Assembly: GCF_900101525.1 (NCBI RefSeq)
Contig: NZ_FMZD01000025.1
Location: 1-35,122 of the forward strand
DNA from: Marinilactibacillus psychrotolerans
Lineage (GTDB): Bacteria; Bacillota; Bacilli; Lactobacillales; Carnobacteriaceae_A
Length of the DNA: 35,122 nt
Direction: 5' to 3'
Part shown: positions 1-7,305 of the stretch, piece after piece
Position numbering within the stretch: position 1 is the stretch's first letter
How the letters are laid out: each line of letters opens with the position of its first letter
Made by a program: the position numbers and the translations under genes
Notes under the pieces: generated by a model
The model's database searches: none
Seen by the model: the letters and a program-made list of their open reading frames with translations, nothing else
Told to the model about the DNA's origin: nothing

Positions 1-246
1 GTCTTTAATGTAACGGATTTCTTTATCGGTAAAGGTTTTATGTCTGGCACCACACTTGCTTTTATTCTTTTTATAGCGTGCATAGTAATCTTGAATCGTA
101 TCTCCTTGTTTAAGATAATTGACTACATTACAGACAGGTTGTTTTGACCGTTCAAGTTTATTTGCAATTTTTGAAGCAGATAGTCCCATAGTGTGATAAG
201 TTTCTATCCATCCAAGGTCTTCCATGGTAAGATGGGTGTAGGCCAT
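1..246 (-). CDS. IS30-family transposase, N-terminal part (runs off window)
   Basis: The 82 codons visible begin at an ATG at 246 with an AGGAGAG ribosome site about 10 bases upstream, and the frame stays open to base 1. The protein starts MAYTHLTMEDLGWIE and has the helix-turn-helix spacing (GLSASKIANKLERSKQ) seen at the start of IS30-type transposases, which bind the element ends and catalyse transposition by a DDE mechanism. The catalytic core lies outside the window, so whether the gene is intact cannot be judged. The element end should lie between about 270 and 340, but I could not fix the inverted repeat. Confidence 0.75.
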   Translation of the reverse strand, partial: MAYTHLTMEDLGWIETYHTMGLSASKIANKLERSKQPVCNVVNYLKQGDTIQDYYARYKKNKSKCGARHKTFTDKEIRYIKD

Positions 247-342
247 TTGTGGTCACTCTCCTAATTTTCGTGGTTGTAAATCTGGAATGAGTGTACCACA
301 TATGGTCTTTTTAATCGTCTAGCTTAATTTTACAATTCAAGT

Positions 343-375
343 TTAAAAAAAAGAATCCCATATTTAAAGGGATTC
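343..375 (-). terminator. Rho-independent terminator after the GntR gene
   Basis: On the minus strand a perfect 7-bp stem (GAATCCC/GGGATTC, loop of 9) is followed by a run of eight T. It begins 14 bases past the GntR stop codon. Confidence 0.85.
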
Positions 376-388
376 GCATGTAATTTTT

Positions 389-1105
389 CTATGAATCTTG
401 ATTAATAAAAGACATTTCCACCATGTCGAAACGATGGTGGACTTTAGAATATTCAAAAGGGGTCCCTGTTTTTAGGAACATAATTTTTTCCACTTCAAGT
501 ACTGGATCATCCTCTTTACAATCCAGATACGTTTTATCTAGCTCATTAGGTTTAGCTGCCCGGACTATTTGACGATTATCTCCAAATACGATTCCTAACT
601 CTCCTCTTATATATCTATATACCGAATCTTTAAGTACTTCTTCCGTTATACCGGGAATGGTGTGTACAGGAACAACTGTATTTTCTAAAGAGTAAGGTTT
701 TCCACCAAGTATTCTTAACCGCTGATAGTGATAAACGGGTGTGTCTTTATCAATCATTAATTGCTGTTGCTCTTTTTCATCAGGAAAGCGTACATTAAAC
801 TTGATAATTTTGCTTTTTAATTCAACCTCATCTCGGACAGCTGTTGTGAGCCCTACATTATGTCCAATTTGAATACTAGATTGTGCCTGTAAAAGTGCAT
901 TTCTCTTCACATAAGTTCCTGAACCTTGAATCGTATAGACCAGTCCAGCAGTTGTTAATAAGTCTAATGCTCTTTTTATGGTTACTCGACTTGTACTGAA
1001 TTCTTCTGCTAAAGAATTTTGGTCGGGTAATTTCTCGTCAACTGAATATGTATTATCTTTTATCCGCTCTCTAATCAACTCTGCAACTTTTTTATATTTA
1101 GGCAT
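389..1105 (-). CDS. GntR/HutC-type transcriptional regulator with UTRA domain
   Basis: The 238-residue protein has a winged helix-turn-helix at about residues 1-68 (KYKKVAELIRERI; SLAEEFSTSRVTIKRALDLL; GLVYTIQGSGTYV) and a UTRA effector-binding domain at about 90-232. This is the normal length and order for HutC-subfamily GntR regulators such as NagR/YvoA or TreR, which usually sense phosphorylated sugars and repress uptake genes. No sugar gene lies beside it: the downstream neighbour is an IS30-type transposase and upstream is a YdjM-like gene. It may have been separated from its targets, or it may act only at a distance. An 11-bp inverted repeat at 1181-1206 is a likely autoregulatory operator. 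The effector cannot be told from sequence. Confidence 0.9.
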   Translation of the reverse strand: MPKYKKVAELIRERIKDNTYSVDEKLPDQNSLAEEFSTSRVTIKRALDLLTTAGLVYTIQGSGTYVKRNALLQAQSSIQIGHNVGLTTAVRDEVELKSKIIKFNVRFPDEKEQQQLMIDKDTPVYHYQRLRILGGKPYSLENTVVPVHTIPGITEEVLKDSVYRYIRGELGIVFGDNRQIVRAAKPNELDKTYLDCKEDDPVLEVEKIMFLKTGTPFEYSKVHHRFDMVEMSFINQDS

Positions 1106-1180
1106 TTATTTTGCCTCCCTTACTCTTCTTTGTAGGCTATTTCCAAATAACTTTATCTTTACATTTTAAATTAAAAAGCG

Positions 1181-1206
1181 TTTTATTACAAACACTTGTA
1201 ATAAAA
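1181..1206. promoter_or_regulatory. Inverted repeat, candidate GntR operator
   Basis: A perfect 11-bp inverted repeat, TTTTATTACAA / TTGTAATAAAA with spacer ACAC, sits 76 bp upstream of the GntR start codon. GntR/HutC proteins bind as dimers to such dyads and commonly repress their own gene. No T-run follows, so it does not look like a terminator. The match to this protein is inferred from position only. Confidence 0.5.
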
Positions 1207-1228
1207 TCTCTTAACCGTTCATCAAGCG

Positions 1229-1266
1229 AAAATAAAAACAGAAGCCCTCTTATTCCAATGGCTTCC
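1229..1266 (-). terminator. Probable terminator after the YdjM-like gene
   Basis: On the minus strand GAAGCC/GGCTTC arms with a 13-base loop are followed by TGTTTTTATTTT. It lies about 70 bp past the YdjM-like stop. The stem is short, so confidence is moderate. Confidence 0.5.
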
Positions 1267-1333
1267 GTAAAGATATGTTAATATAATTCATTGCTACGTG
1301 ACTGATCTAATATTTCTGAAAAATGTCCTCTCC

Positions 1334-1867
1334 TCAGTGGAGAAATTGATTCATATATTTAAAAGAAAAATCACTTAAATTCAACTGCAGCATTTCTTGA
1401 ATCAAAAATAAAATCGCTATCACGAAAAGAACCGTTTCGATTATTCCACCTGTAGTGTAATAGATCAAGCGGAACCCGGATTGGAAACGTTTCTTGGAAA
1501 ACGGCTGCAGCCAAGCAATGCCTTTTTTAGAAAAAGAATCTTCTAGTAAATGTGCAAAGTAGCCAAAGGCAAACCAGTAAATCAGTTCAAGAGGTAAACC
1601 AATGGTAGTAGATCCTAAATGAAAAATAAATAATGCTGTAAAGAGCCCTACTAGGCTATGTGTAAGTCCACGATGTCCGAAAACAACTTTCATGCTGTTA
1701 CTAATTCCGATCATTCTACGTCCAATATAGGAGTGTGGTTCATCGATGTCTGGAAAGACGGCTCCTACAGTTACAAAAGATAAACTCTCCACTGAAAGAG
1801 AATCCGAGGTAACCATTAGCGGTAAAGAAATCGCTAATGTAGTTGCCAGATGTGTTCTATATCTCAA
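1334..1867 (-). CDS. YdjM-family membrane-bound metal-dependent hydrolase
   Basis: This 177-residue multi-pass membrane protein carries the two signature stretches of the YdjM/DUF457 family: GAVFPDIDEPHS (about residues 35-46) and GHRGLTHS (64-71). These supply the Asp and His residues presumed to bind metal. The physiological substrate of the family is unknown; E. coli YdjM is LexA-controlled. The start is a TTG at 1867 with GGAG nine bases upstream; no ATG gives a better fit. It follows the acyltransferase gene by 39 bp, so the two could share a transcript, although a hairpin overlaps the end of the acyltransferase gene. Confidence 0.8.
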   Translation of the reverse strand: MRYRTHLATTLAISLPLMVTSDSLSVESLSFVTVGAVFPDIDEPHSYIGRRMIGISNSMKVVFGHRGLTHSLVGLFTALFIFHLGSTTIGLPLELIYWFAFGYFAHLLEDSFSKKGIAWLQPFSKKRFQSGFRLIYYTTGGIIETVLFVIAILFLIQEMLQLNLSDFSFKYMNQFLH

Positions 1868-1889
1868 TTCTTACTTCTCCTTCAATATA

Positions 1890-1926
1890 GAAAGCAAAAG
1901 AGTAGATCATGTTGCTTTCCGGTTTT
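1890..1926 (+). terminator. Hairpin with T-run on the plus strand at the acyltransferase 3' end
   Basis: GAAAGCAA / TTGCTTTC arms (14-base loop) are followed on the plus strand by CCGG and seven T. It reads as a plus-strand terminator although no plus-strand gene enters it. It could block antisense transcription or process the minus-strand mRNA. Confidence 0.35.
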
Positions 1927-2974
1927 TTTGATTAACTAAATTCATTATCCACTCCCAGATCTTCATAAGTCCCCATATAATAACATAACTGATTCCACCC
2001 ACCAGTGCTGCTAGAAGTGGAATGGATAAAATTGGGGTAAATAGTGTGGTATTCAGACCAAGATCCCAGATCAGATCACGAATCAATACATGAACAAGGT
2101 AAACTCCAAAGGAATATTTAGAGATATGAATAATGATTTTCTGCATTTTTTCAGATAAGGTTACCTGCTCCATTGAATGTTTTACGAATACAAACGTAGC
2201 CAAACTAGCAAAAAAGACATTTGGTGTCAGATACTCATAAAACAAGGAATACATTGTACCATCTTGTGCCGATCTTAAAGCTGTTCCAACAACAGTTACA
2301 GTAAATCCTATTATGCCTAATCCATAAAGGGTTCTGCGCCAGTTTTTTGGTAAAGTATATCGGCTTAATAAATACCCTGCCATAAAGTATCCAGCATATC
2401 CAAGGGTAATATCTACATTGAGCCCATTATCTGCAACCGTGTCCGTTGATCTAACTGGGAACTGATTGATGGTTGGAATCAGGAACCCTACGACAAAACT
2501 TACAAGTACGAAATAGATAGCTAATTGTTTTTCTTTTGTTAATGGCCTTAAAAGCGGGACCATTACATAAATTTCGGTCAACCGATATAAAAACCAAAGA
2601 TGAAAATACCCTTGAACAATCTGAATAATGGTGCGGTCTACTTCTTCCGTTAGGGCCACTTCAGGCTGTTTATATTGATCAAACAATACATAAATAACAG
2701 ACCAGACAAAAAAAGCTCGGACCAGTCGCCAGATATATTTCGTATACATTGTTTTAGGTTCTATGTTCTTCTTTGGATCAAGAAAGAACATGCCACTAAC
2801 CATAAACAATATCGGGACACAAATTCTCGAAATTCCATTGATAAAATTGAGCCATTGCCAGTCCATTGTTTCTAGCTCATATCGATTGGTATCTTTAGAT
2901 ACAATATGAATCAGGATAACCATGATAATCGCTATTATTCTCAATACATCTGCATACCAGACTCTCTGCTTCAT
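1907..2974 (-). CDS. Acyltransferase family 3 membrane protein (OafA/YrhL-like)
   Basis: The 355-residue protein begins MKQRVWYADVLRIIAIIMVILIHI, the typical first transmembrane segment of acyltransferase-3 proteins with the conserved HxV-type histidine. About ten hydrophobic segments follow, giving the usual length for the family. Members move acyl groups, often acetyl, from inside the cell onto extracytoplasmic sugars or peptidoglycan. The ATG at 2974 was chosen because GAGAGG lies eight bases upstream; an earlier in-frame ATG at 3004 has no ribosome site. The acceptor cannot be named; no polysaccharide cluster adjoins it. Confidence 0.85.
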   Translation of the reverse strand: MKQRVWYADVLRIIAIIMVILIHIVSKDTNRYELETMDWQWLNFINGISRICVPILFMVSGMFFLDPKKNIEPKTMYTKYIWRLVRAFFVWSVIYVLFDQYKQPEVALTEEVDRTIIQIVQGYFHLWFLYRLTEIYVMVPLLRPLTKEKQLAIYFVLVSFVVGFLIPTINQFPVRSTDTVADNGLNVDITLGYAGYFMAGYLLSRYTLPKNWRRTLYGLGIIGFTVTVVGTALRSAQDGTMYSLFYEYLTPNVFFASLATFVFVKHSMEQVTLSEKMQKIIIHISKYSFGVYLVHVLIRDLIWDLGLNTTLFTPILSIPLLAALVGGISYVIIWGLMKIWEWIMNLVNQKNRKAT

Positions 2975-3075
2975 ATTTTTATTCCTCTCAAGTAAGATAA
3001 TCACTAAATATCATATCAGAAATTAACCTAAACGAGTATCTAGATGCTTAAGTGTATCCACCACTTCTTCTCCAC

Positions 3076-3136
3076 AAAAAAACTAGAAGGCTAAAAAGAG
3101 GCTTGCTTAAACTCAGTCTCTTTTCAATCCTCCTAG
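3076..3136 (-). terminator. Terminator after the methionine aminopeptidase gene
   Basis: On the minus strand a long imperfect stem (CTAGGAGG...AAAAGAG with CTCTTTT...CTTCTAG) is followed by seven T. It begins about 28 bp past the stop codon at 3165. Confidence 0.75.
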
Positions 3137-3164
3137 ATTAAATGATTTGATTACTCAAAAACGG

Positions 3165-3920
3165 TTATTCATTTTTCTGTTTTGTTAATATTCTAGGGCC
3201 TTCTTTTGTGATCGCAATGGTATGCTCATACTGACAGCTTAATCCACCATCTTTAGTCCTAGCAGTCCACCCATTATCATCCATTTTCGACTTCCAAGTG
3301 CCTGTATTGATCATGGGTTCAATCGTAATAACCATGCCCTCTTTTAATCGCATTCCTTTACCCGATTGACCGTAATGAGGAACACTTGGACCTTCATGTA
3401 GCGTCGGTCCGATACCATGTCCTACAAATTCACGGACAACACCGAAACCTTCAGGTTCAACGTAACTTTGAATCGCATGTCCGATATCTCCGATTCGATT
3501 GCCAACTTTCGCTGCCTCAATGCCTTTATACAAAGAAGTAAGCGTAACGTCCATTAGTTTTTTAACTTCATCATTTGCCTCTCCCACTGAATAACTCCAG
3601 CAAGAATCCGATAATGCGCCATTTAAATTAATGACCATATCAACTTTGATCAGGTCCCCAGTTTTTAATTTCTGGCTTCTAGGAAACCCATGACAGATTT
3701 CGTCATTTACACTGACACAAGTCGCATATTCATATCCTTCGAATCCTTTTTGCTCAGCACTTGCGCCATGTTCTTCTATAAGTTTCTCTACATATTGGTC
3801 AATATCTGTACCAGAGATCCCTGGCTTAATGAACTCTCTTAGTTTCTCATGGATATCAGCCAGCACGGCACCAGATTTTTCCATAGCATCTATTTCTCTA
3901 GGTGATTTTAGCGTAATCAC
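3165..3920 (-). CDS. map: Methionine aminopeptidase, type I
   Basis: This 251-residue cytosolic enzyme removes the initiator methionine from nascent proteins. All five metal ligands of the family are visible: D94 (KVDMV), D105 (SDSCW), H168 (GHGIGP), E201 (TIEPM) and E232 (YEHTI). The supporting histidines H77 and H175 are also present. The start is a GTG at 3920 with AAGGAG nine bases upstream. The gene stands alone with its own terminator and is not in the usual secY-adk-map order, so this may be a second, paralogous copy; that is inference. SDSCWSY replaces the more common GD(T/A) stretch after the second ligand. Confidence 0.93.
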   Translation of the reverse strand: MITLKSPREIDAMEKSGAVLADIHEKLREFIKPGISGTDIDQYVEKLIEEHGASAEQKGFEGYEYATCVSVNDEICHGFPRSQKLKTGDLIKVDMVINLNGALSDSCWSYSVGEANDEVKKLMDVTLTSLYKGIEAAKVGNRIGDIGHAIQSYVEPEGFGVVREFVGHGIGPTLHEGPSVPHYGQSGKGMRLKEGMVITIEPMINTGTWKSKMDDNGWTARTKDGGLSCQYEHTIAITKEGPRILTKQKNE

Positions 3921-4030
3921 TTCATCAGTCTCCTTAAAGTATCAAATTATTATCTATTATACAGAAATTTTAATGATTCTGGAACCTTTTCGAGGAAGGT
4001 TTAATAAATCAAAGGGAAGTGAACCTCTGT

Positions 4031-4648
4031 TTATTCAGATTTTTGAAATTGAAGTATCATACCTTGTTCTTCAAAGAACTTCTCTGTCTCAGCTTTTCTT
4101 GTCGAATTTTTTGGAACGAGTGCAATCAGATTGGTCGTTGGTTCATGCTTCTCAAAGTAAGGAATGGCATTTGCTTCAATTCCAATTATTTTGTTTTCTT
4201 CTGGCGCAGCAAAAAGATCCTTGCTTTCCATACCATCAACTTGCAGAACTTCCATGGTTTCACTATCCGCAAAGTTTTCAAAAGCTACCTCATTTACCAA
4301 TACTAAGTCATATTCCGTCGCTGCTAACTGGGCAAAGAACCGTTCTGCTCCTTGACCCTCTTGCGTAATCGTAACCAGCATTTTACCTTCTTTGTCTTCA
4401 GGGTCTAATAAGGTCTTCAAATCATTCGCTAAAGTTTCCGATTGTTCTGTTGTCGCTTGCGGGCCCAGTACACCAATATGATAATCCACTTGGGGCTGAT
4501 TAAATAATTGCATTACAAAATAGATAATGAACAATAATGTCATTAGGACAGCTATTAAATGCCATTTATAATATTCCCATATGTAAGCTGCTTTTTCTTT
4601 ATTAGAATCGTTTGACTTTAGTATATTTCTGACTTGCGTTTTAGCCAT
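4031..4648 (-). CDS. Hypothetical single-pass membrane protein with extracytoplasmic domain
   Basis: The 205-residue protein has a short charged cytoplasmic N-terminus (residues 1-32), one transmembrane helix (about 33-55, starting YKWHLIAVLMTLLF), and a 150-residue outer domain with alternating strands and helices. The YIWEYYKWH entry to the helix recurs in small Lactobacillales and Clostridia membrane proteins, but I know no assigned function. The outer part (DYDLVLVNEVAFENFAD, NLIALVPKNS) reads like a small solute-binding fold, which is only an impression. The ATG at 4648 has GAGGAAGG upstream. It lies 110 bp before map on the same strand. Confidence 0.75.
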   Translation of the reverse strand: MAKTQVRNILKSNDSNKEKAAYIWEYYKWHLIAVLMTLLFIIYFVMQLFNQPQVDYHIGVLGPQATTEQSETLANDLKTLLDPEDKEGKMLVTITQEGQGAERFFAQLAATEYDLVLVNEVAFENFADSETMEVLQVDGMESKDLFAAPEENKIIGIEANAIPYFEKHEPTTNLIALVPKNSTRKAETEKFFEEQGMILQFQKSE

Positions 4649-4739
4649 TTTACCCTTCCTCTTTTTAAATTCGTTCCTTTGTCTCTTTAGGATATCATGT
4701 GTTCATTAAAAATTAAAAAGATAATGAGATTATTTAAAT

Positions 4740-4768
4740 TTGATTTTGCACAATTTAATTTGTATAAT
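4740..4768 (+). promoter_or_regulatory. Sigma-A promoter for the oxidoreductase gene
   Basis: TTGATT and TATAAT are separated by exactly 17 bp. Transcription would begin near 4775, leaving a leader of about 125 bases that contains the inverted repeat at 4835-4865. Confidence 0.7.
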
Positions 4769-4834
4769 ACATTAGATTCTATTGGTGTATAGGAAAGATG
4801 CAAATCTTTTGTTGATCAATAAATTTTTGATATG

Positions 4835-4865
4835 CTTATTCTATACAGGAAAACGTTAGAATAAG
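4835..4865. promoter_or_regulatory. Inverted repeat in the oxidoreductase leader
   Basis: A perfect 9-bp inverted repeat, CTTATTCTA / TAGAATAAG, with a 13-base spacer lies 38 bp upstream of the start codon. It could be an operator for an unlinked regulator or a leader hairpin. No regulator gene adjoins it. Confidence 0.4.
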
Positions 4866-4902
4866 GTATTCATTATTATTAAGAGGAAAGAAGGACGAAT
4901 AA

Positions 4903-5841
4903 ATGAAAGCAATTGTTATAGAAGAATATGGCTCAGCTGATCAATTAGTTGAGAGAGACGTGCCTACACCAGAAATCAAAGAAAGCCAGGTATTAGTAGA
5001 ATTACATGCTACTTCTATCAATCCGGTAGATTGGAAAGTTCGAGAAGGATACCTGAAAGATAATTTACCTTTTCAATTCCCTGTTATTTTAGGTTGGGAT
5101 GCTGCTGGAATCGTTAAAAAAGTCGGAGAATCCGTAACCGGTTTTTCTGTAGGAGATAAAGTATTTGCTAGACCCGCTACGAACCCTAACGGGACATACG
5201 CTGAATATGTTGCAGTCGATAGTAATTTACTCGCACCTATGCCAGAAAATGTTTCCTATGCAGAAGCAGCTTCCATTCCACTAGTAGGTGAAACGGCTTG
5301 GACAGCATTAGTAGAAATTGCTAAGATTAAAGAAGGCGATAAAGTGCTCATCCATGCAGGTGCTGGTGGTGTCGGCAGCTTAGCCATTCAAATTGCTAAA
5401 AGTTTCGGTGCTACTGTCGCTTCAACTGCAAGTTCTGATAATGAAGATTATCTGAAAGATTTAGGCGTAGATGTCTTTATTGATTACAAGAAACAAGATT
5501 TCGAATCAGAACTTGACGACTATGATATTGTTTTCGATACCATGGGCGGAGAAATTCAAGAAAAAAGCTTTAATGTATTGAAAAAAGGCGGTATAATCGT
5601 TTCCATTACGAATCCTCCTAGTGAAGAACTCGCTAAAGCCAAAGAAGTTAAAACCGGTTATTTCTTCCTGGAACCAAATGGTAAACGTTTGGCTAAACTG
5701 GGTGAGTTGATGAAAAATAATCAACTTAAAGCTACTATCGGCAGCCAGTTCCCTTTCTCTGAAAATGGATTAAGAGAGGCTCATCGTCTAAGCGAAACAC
5801 ATCATGCAAAAGGAAAAATCGTTATTAATATTAAATCTTAA
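4903..5841 (+). CDS. Zinc-less NADP-dependent alcohol dehydrogenase / quinone oxidoreductase-like (MDR family)
   Basis: The 312-residue protein has the GroES-like N-terminal half (INPVDWKVREGYL; PVILGWDAAGIV at about 60-72) and a Rossmann half with HAGAGGVGSLAIQIAK (about 150-165). The Cys/His ligands of zinc alcohol dehydrogenases are absent. It fits the quinone oxidoreductase/zeta-crystallin branch, which reduces quinones, enones or related carbonyls with NADPH in the cytosol. The ATG at 4903 follows GAAGGAC. It is monocistronic, with a promoter at 4740 and a strong hairpin downstream at 5918. The exact substrate is unknown. Confidence 0.88.
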   Translation: MKAIVIEEYGSADQLVERDVPTPEIKESQVLVELHATSINPVDWKVREGYLKDNLPFQFPVILGWDAAGIVKKVGESVTGFSVGDKVFARPATNPNGTYAEYVAVDSNLLAPMPENVSYAEAASIPLVGETAWTALVEIAKIKEGDKVLIHAGAGGVGSLAIQIAKSFGATVASTASSDNEDYLKDLGVDVFIDYKKQDFESELDDYDIVFDTMGGEIQEKSFNVLKKGGIIVSITNPPSEELAKAKEVKTGYFFLEPNGKRLAKLGELMKNNQLKATIGSQFPFSENGLREAHRLSETHHAKGKIVINIKS

Positions 5842-5865
5842 AATACACGATTGAATCATTACAAA

Positions 5866-5995
5866 GAGGTAGGGACAAAAGTTTCTATTGAGCAATAATT
5901 TGAAGTGTATACCAACCAAAAACCCCATCAAATCAAGGATTGAATTTCCTGGATTTGATGGGTTTTTACATTCTATCTAGTTTTGTCCCAGTTTC
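5866..5995. repeat. Intergenic pseudo-palindromic repeat, copy 1 (GGGACAAAA...TTTTGTCCC type)
   Basis: The outer ends GGGACAAAA (near 5872) and TTTTGTCCC (5981-5989) pair, and inside them lies the terminator hairpin at 5918-5967. A second copy at 6700-6810 shares the stretch around TTTGAAGTGT and the GGGACAAAA end, in the opposite orientation. From memory, similar elements recur downstream of genes in Carnobacteriaceae and Enterococcaceae. It is non-coding. Confidence 0.7.
5918..5967 (+). terminator. Strong terminator hairpin within repeat copy 1
   Basis: A stem of about 20 bp with one bulge (AAAAACCC-ATCAAATC...GATTTGATGGGTTTTT) ends in five T. It would end the oxidoreductase transcript and is nearly symmetrical, so it could act both ways. 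Confidence 0.8.
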
Positions 5996-6076
5996 TTTGA
6001 TTTGTATCTGTTTGTTTTGGTTCTAGATTAATCTGCATAGGACTTTTGTTTTCACACAATTATATGAACTTTACCG

Positions 6077-6610
6077 AATATGAGCTGCATATCAAGCAAC
6101 TCATTAAAAAATCTCCACTCAGTTAGCAGATATGAGCTGCCTATCAAGCATCTCATTAAGAAATCTCCACTCAGTTAACAGATATGAGCTGCTTATCAAT
6201 CAACTCAATAAGAGAATACCACTCAGTTCCCAGATAAGAGCTGCATATCAGTCAACTCAATAAGAAATCTCCACTCAGTTACTAGATAAGAGCTGCTTAT
6301 CAATCAACTCATTAAAAAATCTCCACTCAGTTAGCAGATATGAGCTGCCTATCAAGCATCTCATTAAGAGATCTCCACTCAGTTACCAGATATGAGCTGC
6401 GTATCAAGCATCTCAATAAGAGATTACCATTCAGTTACCAGATAAGTGCTGCATATCAATGAACTCAATAAGAGATTACCACTCAGTTACTAGATAAGAG
6501 CTGCATATCAAGCAACTCAATAAGAGATTGCCACTCAGTTAGCAGATAAGAGCTGCATATCAAGCAACTCAATAAGAGATTACCACTCAGTTAACAGATA
6601 AGAGCAGTTC
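6077..6610. repeat. Ten-copy 52-bp tandem repeat array plus partial eleventh
   Basis: Units start at 6077, 6129, 6181, 6233, 6285, 6337, 6389, 6441, 6493 and 6545, every one exactly 52 bp apart, with a partial unit from 6597. Most units open with GATAAGAGCTG or GATATGAGCTG and end near CCACTCAGTTA. Each opens with a near-dyad of the form GATAWG-AGCTG-CWTATC, perfect in copy 5. Copies 5 and 6 closely resemble copies 1 and 2, which suggests duplication of multi-unit blocks. The 52-bp length is not a multiple of three and stops occur, so it is not coding. There are no spacers, so it is not CRISPR. Function unknown; 52 bp is about five helical turns, so repeated sites would face one side of the DNA. 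Confidence 0.95.
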
Positions 6611-6699
6611 CTCACACTATTCAGCTCATCTCAGTCAGGTTTCTATCTCAAGCAAAGTATCTATTTTTAGAAAAATTGGCATGTGTAACAATAAAAATA

Positions 6700-6810
6700 G
6701 AGGCTGACAGCAAACGAGCTAGAAAGTAAAACGCCGTCAAATCAAAATAAATTCCTTGATTTTCTAACACTTCAAATTTTAGACAATGAAGACTTTTGTC
6801 CCAGCTACTT
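6700..6810. repeat. Intergenic pseudo-palindromic repeat, copy 2 (inverted relative to copy 1, degraded)
   Basis: It begins GAGGCTGACAGCAAAC and ends ACTTTTGTCCCAGCT. The stretch from ACACTTCAAATTTTAG to TTTTGTCCC matches the reverse complement of copy 1 near 5872-5910. An inner AAATCAA/TTGATTT hairpin at 6739-6762 replaces the long stem of copy 1. The two copies flank the 52-bp array. Confidence 0.65.
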
Positions 6811-6922
6811 TGTTTTATATAAATTTCTTTAATTTCCTCTCATAAATCAAAGATAACATTACGATTTCAATTCAAAGGATTGCTTATCTTCTATATATCA
6901 GATATATTATATTCATATTTAA

Positions 6923-6943
6923 AAATCGTAAGCTATACGATTT
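6923..6943. promoter_or_regulatory. Inverted repeat just upstream of the ribosome site of the 84-residue ORF
   Basis: Perfect 8-bp arms AAATCGTA / TACGATTT with a 5-base spacer end about seven bases before AGGAG. It could be an operator or a hairpin affecting ribosome access. Confidence 0.4.
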
Positions 6944-6961
6944 ACACAAAGGAGAATACTT

Positions 6962-7216
6962 ATGGAAAATGAATATAGATACGATACTCAATTATTGATA
7001 GAAGGAGAAAACTTGTCTGAAGAGGCTATTTCCCATTACTTTAATCAACATTTTAGCGGTGACTGTCTCCTAGCAGTTGGGGATGAAAATTTAATTAAAA
7101 TTCATTTTCATACTAACCAGCCTTGGGAAATTCTAGAATATTGTTCTACTTTAGGGGAGATTTTTGATATTGTGGTAGAAGATATGTTTCGTCAGTCAAA
7201 AGGATTAAAGGGTTAA
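6962..7216 (+). CDS. Small stand-alone protein resembling the middle domain of FakA/YloV (DAK-like)
   Basis: The 84-residue protein has the pattern YDTQLLIEG ... GDCLLAVGDENLIKIHFHTNQPWEILEYCSTLGEI ... VVEDM. This matches the region between the kinase and C-terminal domains of FakA/YloV, where 'VGDDELVKVHVHT..PGEVLEYA..FGEL' is typical. FakA is the ATP-dependent fatty acid kinase subunit; such short relatives have been annotated loosely as dihydroxyacetone-kinase-like. No kinase domain or ATP site is present, so catalysis is unlikely and a binding role is more plausible. The ATG at 6962 follows AAGGAG. It lies 89 bp before the flavodoxin start. Confidence 0.7.
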   Translation: MENEYRYDTQLLIEGENLSEEAISHYFNQHFSGDCLLAVGDENLIKIHFHTNQPWEILEYCSTLGEIFDIVVEDMFRQSKGLKG

Positions 7217-7261
7217 CATTAAATAAGTGTCACACTACTTTTTTTGTTGTTCTTTCTTTGC

Positions 7262-7267
7262 TATACT
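7262..7267 (+). promoter_or_regulatory. Extended -10 promoter for flavodoxin
   Basis: TGCTATACT fits an extended -10 (TGnTATAnT). It lies 39 bp before the GTG start. No good -35 is seen, only T-rich sequence. Confidence 0.4.
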
Positions 7268-7305
7268 ATTTTAATGAGATTAGGATACAGAAAGGATGGA
7301 AGTAC

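Noticed and set aside
3829-4368. 179-codon plus-strand ORF opposite map and the hypothetical membrane protein
   Set aside because: It is antisense to two better-supported genes and its product has no protein-like pattern.
6077-6610. CRISPR array
   Set aside because: Units are contiguous and similar throughout, with no unique spacers and no cas genes nearby.
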